64,000 nt of DNA from Pelomonas sp. Root1237 (GTDB lineage: Bacteria; Pseudomonadota; Gammaproteobacteria; Burkholderiales; Burkholderiaceae_C): positions 83,763-147,762 of the forward strand of contig NZ_LMDK01000001.1 in NCBI RefSeq assembly GCF_001425055.1, read 5' to 3'. The notes below the pieces were generated by a model. It was not told the DNA's origin and ran no database searches. It saw nothing but the letters and a program-made list of their open reading frames with translations. A program made the position numbers and the translations under genes. Positions 7,685 to 16,874 of the stretch are shown here, in pieces. Every line of letters starts with the position of its first letter. Positions within the stretch are counted from its first letter, which is position 1.

Positions 7685-10306
7685 TCAGCGCGGCAGCAGC
7701 AGCGGCCGCGTCAGCGAGAAGTTGGCGCTCTCCACGGGCGCACCGGTGTCGGGCTGGCCGCCGCCGACGCTGAGCCGATAGGCGCCAGGCATGACCTGGC
7801 GCACGCCGTCGCGGTCCACGAAGCTCAGGTCGCGGGCATCGAGCCGGTAGCTCAGCTCGCGCCGTTCGCCCGCCTTCAGATGCAGGCGCTGAAAGCCCCG
7901 CAGCGCCAGGCGCGGCCCGCCCTCGAAGCGCGGCGGCGCCAGGTAGAGCTGGGCGACCTCGTCGCCATCGCGCGTGCTGTTGTTCGTGACGGCCGTGCGC
8001 ACCACCAAGCCCACATCCTTGCCGTCGTCCTGCACCTCGACCTTGGGCGCCTCGTAGCGGAAGCTGGAATAGCTCAGGCCATGGCCGAACGGGTAGACCA
8101 CCGGCTTGTCAAAGAAGCGGTAGGTGCGCCCGGCCATGCGGTAGTCGTCAAACGGCGGGAGGTCGCTCGCGCTGCGGTAGAAGGTCACCGGCAGCCGCCC
8201 GGCCGGGTTGGCCACACCGGTGAGCACCTGCGCGATGGCCTGGCCGCCGCCCTCGCCCGGGTACCAGGCCTGCAGCACCGCCGCCGCGTTCGCCTGCGCC
8301 CAGGACAGGTCGATGGCGCTGCCGCTCAGGTTCAGCACCACCAGTGGCTTGCCCCCCTGCGCCGCGGCCTGCAGATAGGCGCGCTGGTCGGCCGGCAGGT
8401 CCAGCGTCGTGCGGTCGCCTCCCTGGAAGCCTTCGATCTTGACGGGCATCTCCTCGCCTTCCAGGTCCGACGTCAGGCCGACGACGGCGACCACCACGTC
8501 AGCGCCCTGCACGGCGGCGCGCAACTCTGCCAGCGGCTGGCGGGACACGCGCTTCCAGACCATGCCGGGCGGCGCCCCGGTGCCGGACTCGGCCTCGAAC
8601 TGCAGCGCATAGCGCTCGCCCTGCTTGAGGTCCACCTGCGTCAAGGCGACCGGCTCGGCCCATTGCGTCGGGCGCCTGGCCAGCGTCAGGTCACGACCAG
8701 CAACGCGCACCTGGCCTTTGACACCCGCAACGCCGAGCCGGTAGCTGCCCGTCTCGGGGGCGACGAAGAACCCCGTCAAGACCACCCGCGTCACTTCGCC
8801 GGACTCGGGAAAGTCGCGCACCCTTGAGTCGAGCTGCGCCACGCCGTGGCTGGCGAAGGCCTTCTCCTGAAAACGGCGCTTGCCCGGCGCCACTGGGGAG
8901 CCAGGCTGGAGCTTGAAATAGCTGGCACGCAGGCCCGGGCTGCCGTCGGGCGCGACGAAGGCGCTGGCAGGCACCGGGTCGCCGTCGGTGATCGACGGGC
9001 CGAAGGGCACCAAGCTCACCTGCGCCGCCGGGAACTGCTGGCGCAGGCCCTCGAAGACGGTCTGCGTCGGCCCGGTCTGGCCGGACGAGTAGTTGCCCCG
9101 CATCACGCGGCGGGCATCGGCCAGCGGGCCGACGACGGCGATGCGGGCCGCGGCGCGCAGCGGCAGCACGCCGTCGTTCTTCAGCAGCACCAGGCTCTCG
9201 AGCGCGGCGCGAAGCGCCAGCGCGCGCTGATCGGGCGAGTTGATCGCCTCGGCCTTCGGGAAGCTGCGCTCGCCCAGCCCCGGCAGATCGCCATTGCGCA
9301 GCCGCGCGGCAAACAGGCGCACCAGCGCGTTGTCGATGTCGGCCGCGCGGATGTAGCCGCGCGCCAGCGCCTGCTTGTAGCGCTCGCCCAGGCCCGGCGT
9401 GTTCGACAGCGTGGCGCCATTGCACTCGTTGTCCACGCCGGCGTTGAGGGCTGCGGCGGCTCCGGCCGGGGCGTCGGGCGCGTACTTGTGGTGGGCATGG
9501 ATGTCGACGACGGCGTCGCAGTCCGACACCACGTAGCCGTTGAACTTCCAGTCCTGGCGCAGCGTCTTCACCAGCAGGCTGTGGCTGGCGCAGGCTGGCT
9601 CACCATTGACGCGGTTGTAGGCGCACATGATGGAGCCGGCCTGCGCGTCGACTATTGCCGCGCGGAAGGCGGGCAGGTAGGTGTCCTCCAGGTCCTGCGC
9701 CGAGACCCACACGTCCACCGAATGCCGCGTGGATTCGGGGCCGCTGTGCACGGCGAAATGCTTGGGGCTGGCGATGACGTGCGGCAGCGCCGGGTCCGGC
9801 CCCTGCATGCCGTGCACGAAGGCCTTGCCGAGCGTCGCGGTCAGGAAGGGGTCCTCGCCATAGGTTTCCTGGCCCCGCCCCCAGCGCGGATCGCGAAAGA
9901 TGTTGATGTTGGGCGACCAGGTATCCAGCGCGCCGCCTATCTTGTTCGGGTTGGGCTTGCCGCGCCCCAGTGCGTAGACGGCCCGCACCTCGGTGCTGAT
10001 GCTGGCCGCCACGTCCTGCATCAGCCGGTCGTTGAAGCTGGCGGCCAGGCCGATGGGTTGTGGGAAGTTCGTCGTCGCCCCGGGGCCGAAGGCGCCGTGC
10101 AGCGACTCCGTCCACCAGTTGTAGGCCGGGATGTTCAAGCGCGGGATGGCCGGCGCGCCGTTGAGCAACTGCTCCGTCTTCTCGTCGAGCGTCAGCTGGG
10201 CCACGATCTGGCGGGCCTGGGCGTCGGCATCCGTCCTCGGGCTGGCGACGCCCAGGCCGCTGAGGGCCAGGCCCCCGGCGAGGCAGGCGATGGAAAGGGT
10301 CTTCAA
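7685..10306 (-). CDS. GH3 beta-glycosidase with PA14 insert
   Basis: An 873-residue exported glycoside hydrolase removing non-reducing-end beta-linked sugars (beta-glucosidase/beta-xylosidase type). The order is signal peptide (1-22), GH3 N-terminal TIM-barrel domain with WWTESLHG and GRGQETYGEDPFL, the nucleophile motif YVVSDCDAV (Asp262), the GH3 C-terminal domain (LVLLKNDGVLPL), a PA14-like beta-barrel insert near 455-600 (LRASYFKL, VVLTGFFVAPETGSYRLGV), and a fibronectin-III-like C-terminal domain (DGDEVAQLYL). WWTESLHG is common in the xylosidase/arabinosidase branch. The start codon is TTG at 10304-10306 with GGAG about 10 bases upstream; no ATG is nearby. It is first in an operon with the esterase and NTF2-like genes. 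Confidence 0.93.
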   Translation of the reverse strand: MKTLSIACLAGGLALSGLGVASPRTDADAQARQIVAQLTLDEKTEQLLNGAPAIPRLNIPAYNWWTESLHGAFGPGATTNFPQPIGLAASFNDRLMQDVAASISTEVRAVYALGRGKPNPNKIGGALDTWSPNINIFRDPRWGRGQETYGEDPFLTATLGKAFVHGMQGPDPALPHVIASPKHFAVHSGPESTRHSVDVWVSAQDLEDTYLPAFRAAIVDAQAGSIMCAYNRVNGEPACASHSLLVKTLRQDWKFNGYVVSDCDAVVDIHAHHKYAPDAPAGAAAALNAGVDNECNGATLSNTPGLGERYKQALARGYIRAADIDNALVRLFAARLRNGDLPGLGERSFPKAEAINSPDQRALALRAALESLVLLKNDGVLPLRAAARIAVVGPLADARRVMRGNYSSGQTGPTQTVFEGLRQQFPAAQVSLVPFGPSITDGDPVPASAFVAPDGSPGLRASYFKLQPGSPVAPGKRRFQEKAFASHGVAQLDSRVRDFPESGEVTRVVLTGFFVAPETGSYRLGVAGVKGQVRVAGRDLTLARRPTQWAEPVALTQVDLKQGERYALQFEAESGTGAPPGMVWKRVSRQPLAELRAAVQGADVVVAVVGLTSDLEGEEMPVKIEGFQGGDRTTLDLPADQRAYLQAAAQGGKPLVVLNLSGSAIDLSWAQANAAAVLQAWYPGEGGGQAIAQVLTGVANPAGRLPVTFYRSASDLPPFDDYRMAGRTYRFFDKPVVYPFGHGLSYSSFRYEAPKVEVQDDGKDVGLVVRTAVTNNSTRDGDEVAQLYLAPPRFEGGPRLALRGFQRLHLKAGERRELSYRLDARDLSFVDRDGVRQVMPGAYRLSVGGGQPDTGAPVESANFSLTRPLLLPR

Positions 10307-10335
10307 CGGCGTCTCCGTTTTTATCGTTGCGCAGC

Positions 10336-10357
10336 ATTGTGTGGTAGCGCAAACAAT
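10336..10357. promoter_or_regulatory. Candidate operator upstream of the GH3 operon
   Basis: An imperfect 22-bp palindrome, ATTGTGTG-N6-CAAACAAT, 30 bp upstream of the GH3 start codon. Half-sites ATTGTGTG and ATTGTTTG differ at one base, and the centre contains TAGCGC, reminiscent of LacI-family operators used by sugar regulators. No LacI gene lies in the window. Confidence 0.4.
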
Positions 10358-10465
10358 CCGACACCTGTTTTTCCCTGATTGACGCTCCGGACACCCCTAG
10401 AAAATCAAGTCGCGCCGCCTATGAGAACTCGCTCATGTTCGCGGCGATGAATTCGCCGATGTGAT

Positions 10466-10485
10466 CGATACCAGAATCGTTATCG
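10466..10485. promoter_or_regulatory. Second weak inverted repeat upstream of the GH3 operon
   Basis: CGATACC and GGTAACG-like arms (CGATA at both ends, 20 bp overall) about 160 bp upstream of the GH3 start, between that gene and the P450 stop. Only six of ten arm positions pair, so it may be chance. Confidence 0.2.
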
Positions 10486-10498
10486 GACGCACCAGGCG

Positions 10499-11941
10499 TC
10501 ACGCAGCGGCCGAGCGCCGTGCCAGTCGCATCGACAAGCCCACGGGCCCCATCGCCAGCTGCAGCAGCTCACGCGGCGCCTGGCCGTCGGGCGTATCCAC
10601 CGCCGTGATGTCGAAGTGCCGCAGCAGCAGGACACAAGCCAGCTTGATCTCCATCAGCGCGAGGTAGCGCCCCGGGCAGATGCGCGGCCCGGCGCCGAAG
10701 GGCATGCTCAGGCGCTTGGCTGCGCCGGCCTGCTTGGCATCCACCAGCCAGCGCGCGGGGTCGAAGGCGGCCGCGTTGGCCAGGTGGCGCTCGCTCGTGG
10801 CATCGCGCCGCATGACGGCCATGACGATCATGCCGGCCTGCACCTGCACGTCGCCCACATGCGCGTCGCGCATGGCCTGCATGACGTTGATGGGCGCCAC
10901 CGGCCGCAGCCGCATCGTCTCGTGCGCGCAGGCCTCGACGAAGTCCAGCGCGCCGAGCTGCTCCAGGGTCGGCAGCGCGGCCTCACCACAAACGCGGTCC
11001 ACCTCGGCCCGCGCCTGGGCCAGCGCGTCGGGATGCTGCCACAGCAGCCAGATCATCCAGGCCAGCGTGTTGGCCGTCGTGTCCTCGCCGGCAAGCAGCA
11101 TGGTCAGCACATTGCCAGCCACCTGCTCGTCGTCGATGCCGCTGCCGGGTTCGTCGGCCGCCACCAGCATGCCTTCCAGCAAGTTGCCGGGCTCCTCGCG
11201 CAGCCCCGGGTTGGCGGCCATCCGTGCCCGCGCTTTGGCGACGAAGCCCTGCACCGCCACGTTCACCTCAGCGACGCTGTGCGTGAGTGCGCGGTCCTCG
11301 GCCGAGGGCCACCAGCGCCACAGTGGCAGCGGCGCAAAGATGCGCTTGAACAGCATCGGGAAGATGCGGTTCAGGTGCTGCTGGATGACGTCCTCATCGG
11401 ACTGCAGCGTGTTGACGTCCTCGCCAAAGGCCAGGCCTGCCACCGCATCCACCGTGAAGCGCATCAGGTCGGCCTGCAGCTCGATGCGGCGGTCCTCGCG
11501 CGCGGCGACCTGCCAGCGGCCGACGAGGCGCTCGGCCACGCGCAGCAGGAACGGGTAGTAGCGCTTCACATGCACCGGGTCCAGCCCAGCCATGACCATG
11601 CGCCGCTGGCGCTTCCAGGCCTCGCCGTTGGCGCCGAACAGCCCCGCGTTCAGCCCCATTTCGCGGCCCACGTCCTCCAGCCGCTGCGTGCGCCTGAAGC
11701 CATCCGGCCGGTCGCGCAGCGCCGTGCTGATCAGCTCGTGGTCGCCGACGATGACGAGGCGGCGCTTGCCCAGCTTGAGCTTGAAGATCGGCCCGAACTC
11801 CTCGCACCAGGCTTCGACCTGCTGATGCACCCGCGTCGAGTCGATCTGCAGCAGGTTGCCGAACACCGGCACGCCGCGCGGGCCGGGCAGGTCGTCGAAC
11901 TGGCGCAGCGCGCCGGCGGGCGGGGCGGTGGTGGTGTGCAT
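10499..11941 (-). CDS. Cytochrome P450
   Basis: A 480-residue haem-thiolate mono-oxygenase. It has the proline-rich start DLPGPRGVPVFGNLL, the I-helix oxygen-activation motif AGEDTT, the K-helix ExxR (ETMR in ACAHETMRLRPVAP), and the haem loop FGAGPRICPGR with the axial Cys at about 422. The N-terminus is not a clear membrane anchor. The lay-out resembles class-E, CYP102/CYP4-like bacterial P450s that often act on fatty acids or terpenoids, but no ferredoxin or reductase is fused or adjacent. A ferredoxin-reductase gene lies 5 kb away in an unrelated operon. The substrate is unknown. Confidence 0.93.
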   Translation of the reverse strand: MHTTTAPPAGALRQFDDLPGPRGVPVFGNLLQIDSTRVHQQVEAWCEEFGPIFKLKLGKRRLVIVGDHELISTALRDRPDGFRRTQRLEDVGREMGLNAGLFGANGEAWKRQRRMVMAGLDPVHVKRYYPFLLRVAERLVGRWQVAAREDRRIELQADLMRFTVDAVAGLAFGEDVNTLQSDEDVIQQHLNRIFPMLFKRIFAPLPLWRWWPSAEDRALTHSVAEVNVAVQGFVAKARARMAANPGLREEPGNLLEGMLVAADEPGSGIDDEQVAGNVLTMLLAGEDTTANTLAWMIWLLWQHPDALAQARAEVDRVCGEAALPTLEQLGALDFVEACAHETMRLRPVAPINVMQAMRDAHVGDVQVQAGMIVMAVMRRDATSERHLANAAAFDPARWLVDAKQAGAAKRLSMPFGAGPRICPGRYLALMEIKLACVLLLRHFDITAVDTPDGQAPRELLQLAMGPVGLSMRLARRSAAA

Positions 11942-12008
11942 AGGGCGAGTTTAGGAAGCGGGACCCGCTGGCAGCGTCATTCAGTTTGTGGAGCCGAACC
12001 CCACCGGC

Positions 12009-12374
12009 TCATTCGCGACCCATTCTCCAGATCAACCAAAACACGAATCCCGCAGCGCCACCAAGCAACGCAAATCTCAAGAATCCTTCGGCCTCCGTAG
12101 TAGGCATCAACACCGCCGTGGCAAGGACTGCGGTGAGCACACCACTGCCTACCGAGGACCACCAAGTCACCCAGCCGAACTTACTGAGAGCTGCGTAGGC
12201 CGGAACGGCGATCACGCAAGTCACCATGGCCGTGAATGGGCCGAACACAACGAACGTCCCAATGACCGACAACAGGTCACGTTGGCCCGACAACGGAAAT
12301 TCAAGCGACAGATAAGTAGGAATGAGCGCGGTCGCCGAAACGAACGCAAGAAGTGTGGCCTTCGATTGCTTCAT
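12009..12374 (-). CDS. Small integral membrane protein, unknown function
   Basis: 121 residues with about four hydrophobic segments (ATLLAFVSATALIPTYL, LLSVIGTFVVFGPFTAMVTCVIAV, GVLTAVLATAVLM, FALLGGAAGFVFWLIW). No family is recognised. The ATG at 12372-12374 is chosen because GAGGTGG lies eight bases upstream; an ATG at 12401 would overlap the preceding gene. It follows the FAD-dehydrogenase gene by 13 bp on the same strand, so the two may be co-transcribed, although base composition here is less GC-rich. Confidence 0.7.
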   Translation of the reverse strand: MKQSKATLLAFVSATALIPTYLSLEFPLSGQRDLLSVIGTFVVFGPFTAMVTCVIAVPAYAALSKFGWVTWWSSVGSGVLTAVLATAVLMPTTEAEGFLRFALLGGAAGFVFWLIWRMGRE

Positions 12375-12387
12375 GACGTCGACCACC

Positions 12388-13794
12388 TCATTCAGTCGCA
12401 AAGATTTTTCCCGGATTGAGGACGCCCAGCGGGTCCAGCGCCTGCTTCACCGCTCGCATCAATGCGACGGCTTCTGATCCAGTCTCATCAAGCAAAAACC
12501 CCTGCTTGTGCAATCCGATCCCATGCTCGCCCGTGCAGGTGCCCTCCAGCGCAATCGCCCGCGCCACCATCTGTGCGCTCAGGCGCTCGGCCGTCGCCAG
12601 CTCCTCGGGGTCGATCGGGTCCAGCAGATAGGCCATATGGAAGTTGCCGTCGCCGACATGGCCGACGATGAAGTAGGGCAGGCCTGCGGCCTCGACCTCG
12701 GCAATCGACGCGTTGATGTTCTCGGCCAGGCGCGAGATGGGCACGCAGGTGTCTGTCGTCACCGCGCGGCAGCCGGGGCGCATCTGCAGGCCGGATAGAT
12801 AGGCGTGATGCCGCGCCGTCCACAGCCGCGTGCGCGCCTCGGGCGTCGTCGCCCACTCGAAGGCCTCGCCGCCATGGTCGGCCGCCACGTCTTGCACCAC
12901 CGCCGCCTGCTCGGCCACGCCCGCCTCGCTGCCATGGAACTCCATCAACAGCATGGGCGCCTCCTTCAGGCCCAGCTTGTCATGGGCGTTGACGGCCTTG
13001 ATGGCGTTGGCGTCCAGCAGCTCGCAGCGGGCGATGGGCACGCCGATCTGGATGATCTGCATGGCCGTGCGCACGGCCGCATCGATGCTGGGGAAGAAGC
13101 AGACCGCGGCCGACACGGCTTCGGGCAGCGGGTGGACCTTGACGGTCAGCTCGGTGATGACGCCCAGCGTGCCTTCGCTGCCGATGACCAGGCGCGTCAG
13201 GTCGTAGCCGGCGCTGCTCTTCCTGGCGCGCGAGCCGCAGCGCACCACCTCGCCGCTGGCCGACACGAAGCGCAGCGCCAGCACGTTCTCGCGCATCGTG
13301 CCGTAGCGCACCGCGTTCGTGCCACTGGCGCGCGTGGCGGCCATGCCGCCCAGGCTCGCGTCGGCGCCGGGGTCGATGGGGAAGAACAGGCCCTCGTGCT
13401 TGAGCGCTTCGTTCAGCGCCTTGCGCGTGACGCCGGGCTGCACGGTGACCGTCAGGTCCTCGGCGTCGACGCGCAGGATCTTGTTCATGCGCGACACGTC
13501 CAGGCTGATGCCGCCGTGCACGGCCAGCAGATGGCCTTCGAGCGACGAGCCCGCACCGTAGGGGATGACGGGCACACGATGCTCGGCACACAGCGCCACC
13601 ACGCGCGCGACTTCGACTTCGCTTTCCGCAAAGACGACGGCCTGCGGCGGCGGCACGTCGAACACCGATTCGTCGCGGCCATACTGCTCACGCACCGCCA
13701 GGGCGGTCGAGCAGCGCTCGGCGAATTCGGCACGCAGGCTGTCCAGCAGCGCGGCCGGGAGTGGGGCGGGCGAGAAGGTTTCGGGCGCGTTCAT
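12388..13794 (-). CDS. FAD-linked 2-hydroxyacid dehydrogenase (D-lactate dehydrogenase / GlcD type)
   Basis: A 468-residue flavoprotein. The N-terminal PCMH-type FAD domain contains PVIPYGAGSSLEGH, GGISLDVSRMNKIL, PGADASLGGMAATRASGTNAVRYGTM and VIGSEGTLGVITELTVKVHPLP. The C-terminal FAD-oxidase domain ends with FIVGHVGDGNFH and CTGEHGIGLHKQGFL, the metal/substrate-binding region of D-lactate dehydrogenase (cytochrome) and glycolate oxidase GlcD. No signal or anchor is seen. No glcE/glcF genes are adjacent, so a stand-alone D-lactate or D-2-hydroxyacid dehydrogenase feeding quinone or cytochrome c is favoured over glycolate oxidase. The ATG at 13794 is the natural start; upstream in-frame codons read into intergenic sequence. 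Confidence 0.9.
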   Translation of the reverse strand: MNAPETFSPAPLPAALLDSLRAEFAERCSTALAVREQYGRDESVFDVPPPQAVVFAESEVEVARVVALCAEHRVPVIPYGAGSSLEGHLLAVHGGISLDVSRMNKILRVDAEDLTVTVQPGVTRKALNEALKHEGLFFPIDPGADASLGGMAATRASGTNAVRYGTMRENVLALRFVSASGEVVRCGSRARKSSAGYDLTRLVIGSEGTLGVITELTVKVHPLPEAVSAAVCFFPSIDAAVRTAMQIIQIGVPIARCELLDANAIKAVNAHDKLGLKEAPMLLMEFHGSEAGVAEQAAVVQDVAADHGGEAFEWATTPEARTRLWTARHHAYLSGLQMRPGCRAVTTDTCVPISRLAENINASIAEVEAAGLPYFIVGHVGDGNFHMAYLLDPIDPEELATAERLSAQMVARAIALEGTCTGEHGIGLHKQGFLLDETGSEAVALMRAVKQALDPLGVLNPGKIFATE

Positions 13795-13885
13795 GGCCAA
13801 CTCCAGGGGGTCAGACAAGGATTGTGTTGCAGTGCCCGTCGCATGGTGACAGCATGGGGCACACAGCGAACCCCGGGAGACCTGC

Positions 13886-14113
13886 ATGGACCCGACCCTG
13901 ACCTGGCTGCTGCTCGTCGCGGCCGTTGCCCTCATCGCCTTCGGCGCGGTGCGCTTCGATCTGCTGGCCGCGCGCTGGCGCGAGGTGTTCGGTCATCCGC
14001 CACCGCCCCATGACGCCCCGCCCGCGCCGCGCTGGACGTCGGCCCAAGGTTTCAAGCCGCATGAGGCACCCGTGCACAAACCGGCCTTCCACCGCAGCGG
14101 CCGCCGACACTGA
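13886..14113 (+). CDS. Small single-pass membrane protein
   Basis: 75 residues: one transmembrane helix ([18 protein letters not shown]), then a basic stretch and a proline/histidine-rich tail. GGGAGACCTGC precedes the ATG, a good ribosome site. It lies 40 bp upstream of the chemoreceptor gene on the same strand and may share its transcript. No family is recognised. Confidence 0.6.
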   Translation: MDPTLTWLLLVAAVALIAFGAVRFDLLAARWREVFGHPPPPHDAPPAPRWTSAQGFKPHEAPVHKPAFHRSGRRH

Positions 14114-14153
14114 ATCGGCGCCGCAACAGGGCCTTGCCAACGAGGAGAACGCC

Positions 14154-16091
14154 ATGAGCCCGACGACCACTCTGACGATCAGCCGCAAGCTGACGCTGCT
14201 GACCCTGCTGGTGCTGGTCGCCATCAGCATCCCTTCGGCCTTCCAGGTGCGCCAGGCGCGTCAATTGGCTCAGGCGGCGCAGGGCGAGCTCGAAGGCCTG
14301 GCGCCCGCCCGGCTGCTCGTGCGGCTGGCCCAGCTGACCCAGCAGCACCGCGGCCTGTCGGCTGCCGTGTTGGGCGGCAACGACTCGGTGCAGACGGCAC
14401 GCTCGGCCAAGAACGCCGAGGTGGTCAAGCAGGTTGCCGCCGTCGACACCATGCTGAAGGGCGATGGCGCGAACGACGCAATGCGCCAGACCTGGCAGGA
14501 CGCGCGCACGCGCTGGGACAGCCTGTCCAGCCAGGTGGGCGCCAAGGGACTGAAGGCGGCCGAAAGCAGCACCCTGCACGCCCAGCTCATCGCCGTCTAT
14601 TTCAAACTGCTGGACCAGCTCGTCGACCAGTCCGGCCTCATCCTCGACCCCGAGGCCGACACCTATTTCCTGATCAGCGCGACGCTGACGCGGCTGCCCA
14701 TCGCCACCGAGGCCCTGGGCCAGGCGCGAGCGCGTGGCGCCGGCTTTCTGGCGGAAGGCAAGATCGGCCCAGAAGGCCGCACCCTGCTGGCCGGCCTCGT
14801 GCAGCAGGCCGCCGACCAGCATGCCGGCATGGGCACGGCCTTCGACAAGAGTTTCGCCGTCAATGCCGACCTCAAGAGCCGGCTGGGCAGCAAGATCGCC
14901 GCACTGGACGAACAGGTGCGCGGCTCGCTGAAGCTGACCCGCGACGAGCTGATCGCCAAGGAGGAGCTGGCCTACGCGGCGCCCGACTACATCGCCAGCT
15001 ACACCCGCACCATCGACGCGATGTATGTCGTTGCCGAGGAGGCGATGGATGCGCTGGACGGCATGCTCGGCGCGCGCGTGTCCAGCCTGCGCACCAGCAG
15101 TTGGGTCGTCTTCGGCCTGCTGGCCTTCATGCTGGGCGCCGTCTTCCTGCTCGCGCGCGGCATCTCGCGCAGCATCACCGTGCCGCTGCAGCATGCCGCC
15201 GGCCTGGCCCAGCAGATCGCCGAACGCGACCTCAGCGGCGACGTCGTCATCAGCGCGCGCGACGAGATCGGCCAGCTGACGATGGCGCTGCTGGCCATGC
15301 GCGACAGCCTGTGCGGCGTCATCGGCGAGGTGCGCAGCAATGCCGGCGAGGTGGCGCAAGCCTCGCAGGAACTGGCCTCGGGCAACCGCGACCTGTCGCA
15401 GCGCACCGAGCAGCAGGCTTCGGCGCTCGAGGAAACCGCCAGCTCCATGGAGCAGCTGACCGCCACCGTGCGCAGCAATGCCGATCAGGCCGGCGACGCC
15501 AGCAGCCTGGCCCAGCGCGCCTGCACGGTCGCCATCTCGGGTGGCGCGGCCGTCGACCAGGTCGTCAGCACCATGGGCGCCATCGAGGCCAGCAGCCGGC
15601 GCATCGAGGAAATCATCGCCGTCATCGACGGCATTGCCTTCCAGACCAACATCCTCGCGTTGAACGCCGCCGTGGAGGCCGCGCGGGCCGGCGAGCAGGG
15701 CCGCGGCTTTGCCGTCGTCGCGTCGGAAGTGCGCGCGCTGGCTGGCCGCTCGGCCGAGGCTGCCAAGCAGATCAAGGTCCTCATCTCCACCAGCGTCGGC
15801 CAGGTCGAGGACGGCGCCCGCCTCGTGAAGGGCGCCGGCGCAACGATGCGCGAAACCGTCGACGCCATCCGCTCTCTGGCCGAACTCGTCACCAGCATCA
15901 GCCGCGCGTCCAGCGAGCAGAGCACCGGCATCGGCCAGATCAGCGAGGCCGTCTCGCACATGGACCAGCTGACGCAGCAGAACGCCGCCCTCGTCGAGGA
16001 AACCGCCGCGGCCGGCATGAGCCTGCAGCAGCAGGCCGAGAAGTTGTCGGGCCTGGTCAACACCTTCCGCATGCCGGTCGCCCAGCGCTGA
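14154..16091 (+). CDS. Methyl-accepting chemotaxis protein
   Basis: A 645-residue transmembrane chemoreceptor. TM1 (about 14-34) and TM2 (about 316-338, [22 protein letters not shown]) bracket a mostly helical periplasmic domain. Its [19 protein letters not shown] region resembles nitrate/nitrite-sensing (NIT)-like helical sensors. A HAMP domain follows ([23 protein letters not shown]), then the MA signalling domain. The hairpin tip has [20 protein letters not shown] and [25 protein letters not shown], which bind CheA/CheW. There is no C-terminal CheR-binding pentapeptide. No che genes are nearby, so it feeds a pathway encoded elsewhere. AGGAG precedes the ATG. Confidence 0.93.
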   Translation: MSPTTTLTISRKLTLLTLLVLVAISIPSAFQVRQARQLAQAAQGELEGLAPARLLVRLAQLTQQHRGLSAAVLGGNDSVQTARSAKNAEVVKQVAAVDTMLKGDGANDAMRQTWQDARTRWDSLSSQVGAKGLKAAESSTLHAQLIAVYFKLLDQLVDQSGLILDPEADTYFLISATLTRLPIATEALGQARARGAGFLAEGKIGPEGRTLLAGLVQQAADQHAGMGTAFDKSFAVNADLKSRLGSKIAALDEQVRGSLKLTRDELIAKEELAYAAPDYIASYTRTIDAMYVVAEEAMDALDGMLGARVSSLRTSSWVVFGLLAFMLGAVFLLARGISRSITVPLQHAAGLAQQIAERDLSGDVVISARDEIGQLTMALLAMRDSLCGVIGEVRSNAGEVAQASQELASGNRDLSQRTEQQASALEETASSMEQLTATVRSNADQAGDASSLAQRACTVAISGGAAVDQVVSTMGAIEASSRRIEEIIAVIDGIAFQTNILALNAAVEAARAGEQGRGFAVVASEVRALAGRSAEAAKQIKVLISTSVGQVEDGARLVKGAGATMRETVDAIRSLAELVTSISRASSEQSTGIGQISEAVSHMDQLTQQNAALVEETAAAGMSLQQQAEKLSGLVNTFRMPVAQR

Positions 16092-16100
16092 GGGGCGGGC

Positions 16101-16748
16101 TCAGTCTGGGTTGACCCGCCAGGCCGCCGCGCCCAGCAGCACCACCTGCAGCTGCTGCACGAAGTTGTCCATCATTTCGGCCTCCAGCAGCGGCTGCTGG
16201 GGCGGCAGGTCGAGCATCTCGGGCGCTGCCGCCAGCATGGTGTTGACGATCAGCCCGCACACCATCTGCAGCGTGGCCGTGGGCATGTCGGGATACGCGC
16301 CGATGGCGCGGAAGTCCTGCGCCATCTCGTTGGTGAAGTGGCGCACCTCGTTGCGGATGGCCAGGCGCAGGATGCGGCTGCCGCCACCGCGCTCGCTGCT
16401 GATGAAAAGGAACAGCAGCCGGTGCTGCTGCACATAGCTGCAATAGACCTCGACCGACACGCGCACGCGGTCGGCCGGCGCCGCGCCGCCCTGGCGCGCC
16501 TCGCGCAGCAGTCGGCGCAGGCTGATGCCGACCTCCTCCACCAGCGCCAGGCCCAGCTCGTCGGTGTTGCGAAAGTGCCGGTAGAAGCCGTTGGGCACCA
16601 TGCCCGCCTCGCGGGCGATCTCGCGGATGCCCAGGCTGGTGAAGCTGCGCCCCTCGCCCATCAGCGCCAGCGCGGCCTGGGTGAGGCTGGCGCGGGTCAG
16701 GTCCTTGCGCTCGGCGCGAGAGAGTTTGTCGGCAGCGGTGTCGGACAT
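16101..16748 (-). CDS. TetR-family repressor, FabR/DesT-like
   Basis: A 215-residue regulator. The N-terminal TetR HTH is TRASLTQAALALMGEG, SFTSLGIREIAREAGMVPNGFYRHFRNTDELG; NGFYRHF in the recognition helix is characteristic of the FabR/DesT subgroup. A helical ligand domain follows. In that family the ligand is acyl-CoA or acyl-ACP and the targets are unsaturated-fatty-acid genes. Here the gene is divergent from a ferredoxin reductase and a desaturase matching DesC/DesB, with a perfect 20-bp palindrome in the shared promoter. A repressor of that desaturase locus is therefore the best call. Confidence 0.9.
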   Translation of the reverse strand: MSDTAADKLSRAERKDLTRASLTQAALALMGEGRSFTSLGIREIAREAGMVPNGFYRHFRNTDELGLALVEEVGISLRRLLREARQGGAAPADRVRVSVEVYCSYVQQHRLLFLFISSERGGGSRILRLAIRNEVRHFTNEMAQDFRAIGAYPDMPTATLQMVCGLIVNTMLAAAPEMLDLPPQQPLLEAEMMDNFVQQLQVVLLGAAAWRVNPD

Positions 16749-16847
16749 GGCGGGTCGTTTTGTGAACACTCGTATCGTAGCTTCACCCGCTTGACTGCCT
16801 ATTTGTACACAGCATGGCGCACCGCCCTGGTTGAGTGGCTTGTATGT

Positions 16848-16867
16848 TTGTGTACAAACGTACACAA
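16848..16867. promoter_or_regulatory. Operator palindrome for the FabR/DesT-like repressor
   Basis: A perfect inverted repeat, TTGTGTAC-AAAC-GTACACAA, ending seven bases before the ATG of the reductase gene, so bound repressor would cover the ribosome site and probably the promoter. A further TGTGTACAAA element lies inverted at 16802-16811, and GTGAACAC lies at 16762-16769 next to the repressor start, suggesting autoregulation. The assignment to the adjacent TetR gene is inferred from position. Confidence 0.75.
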
Positions 16868-16874
16868 TGCAACC

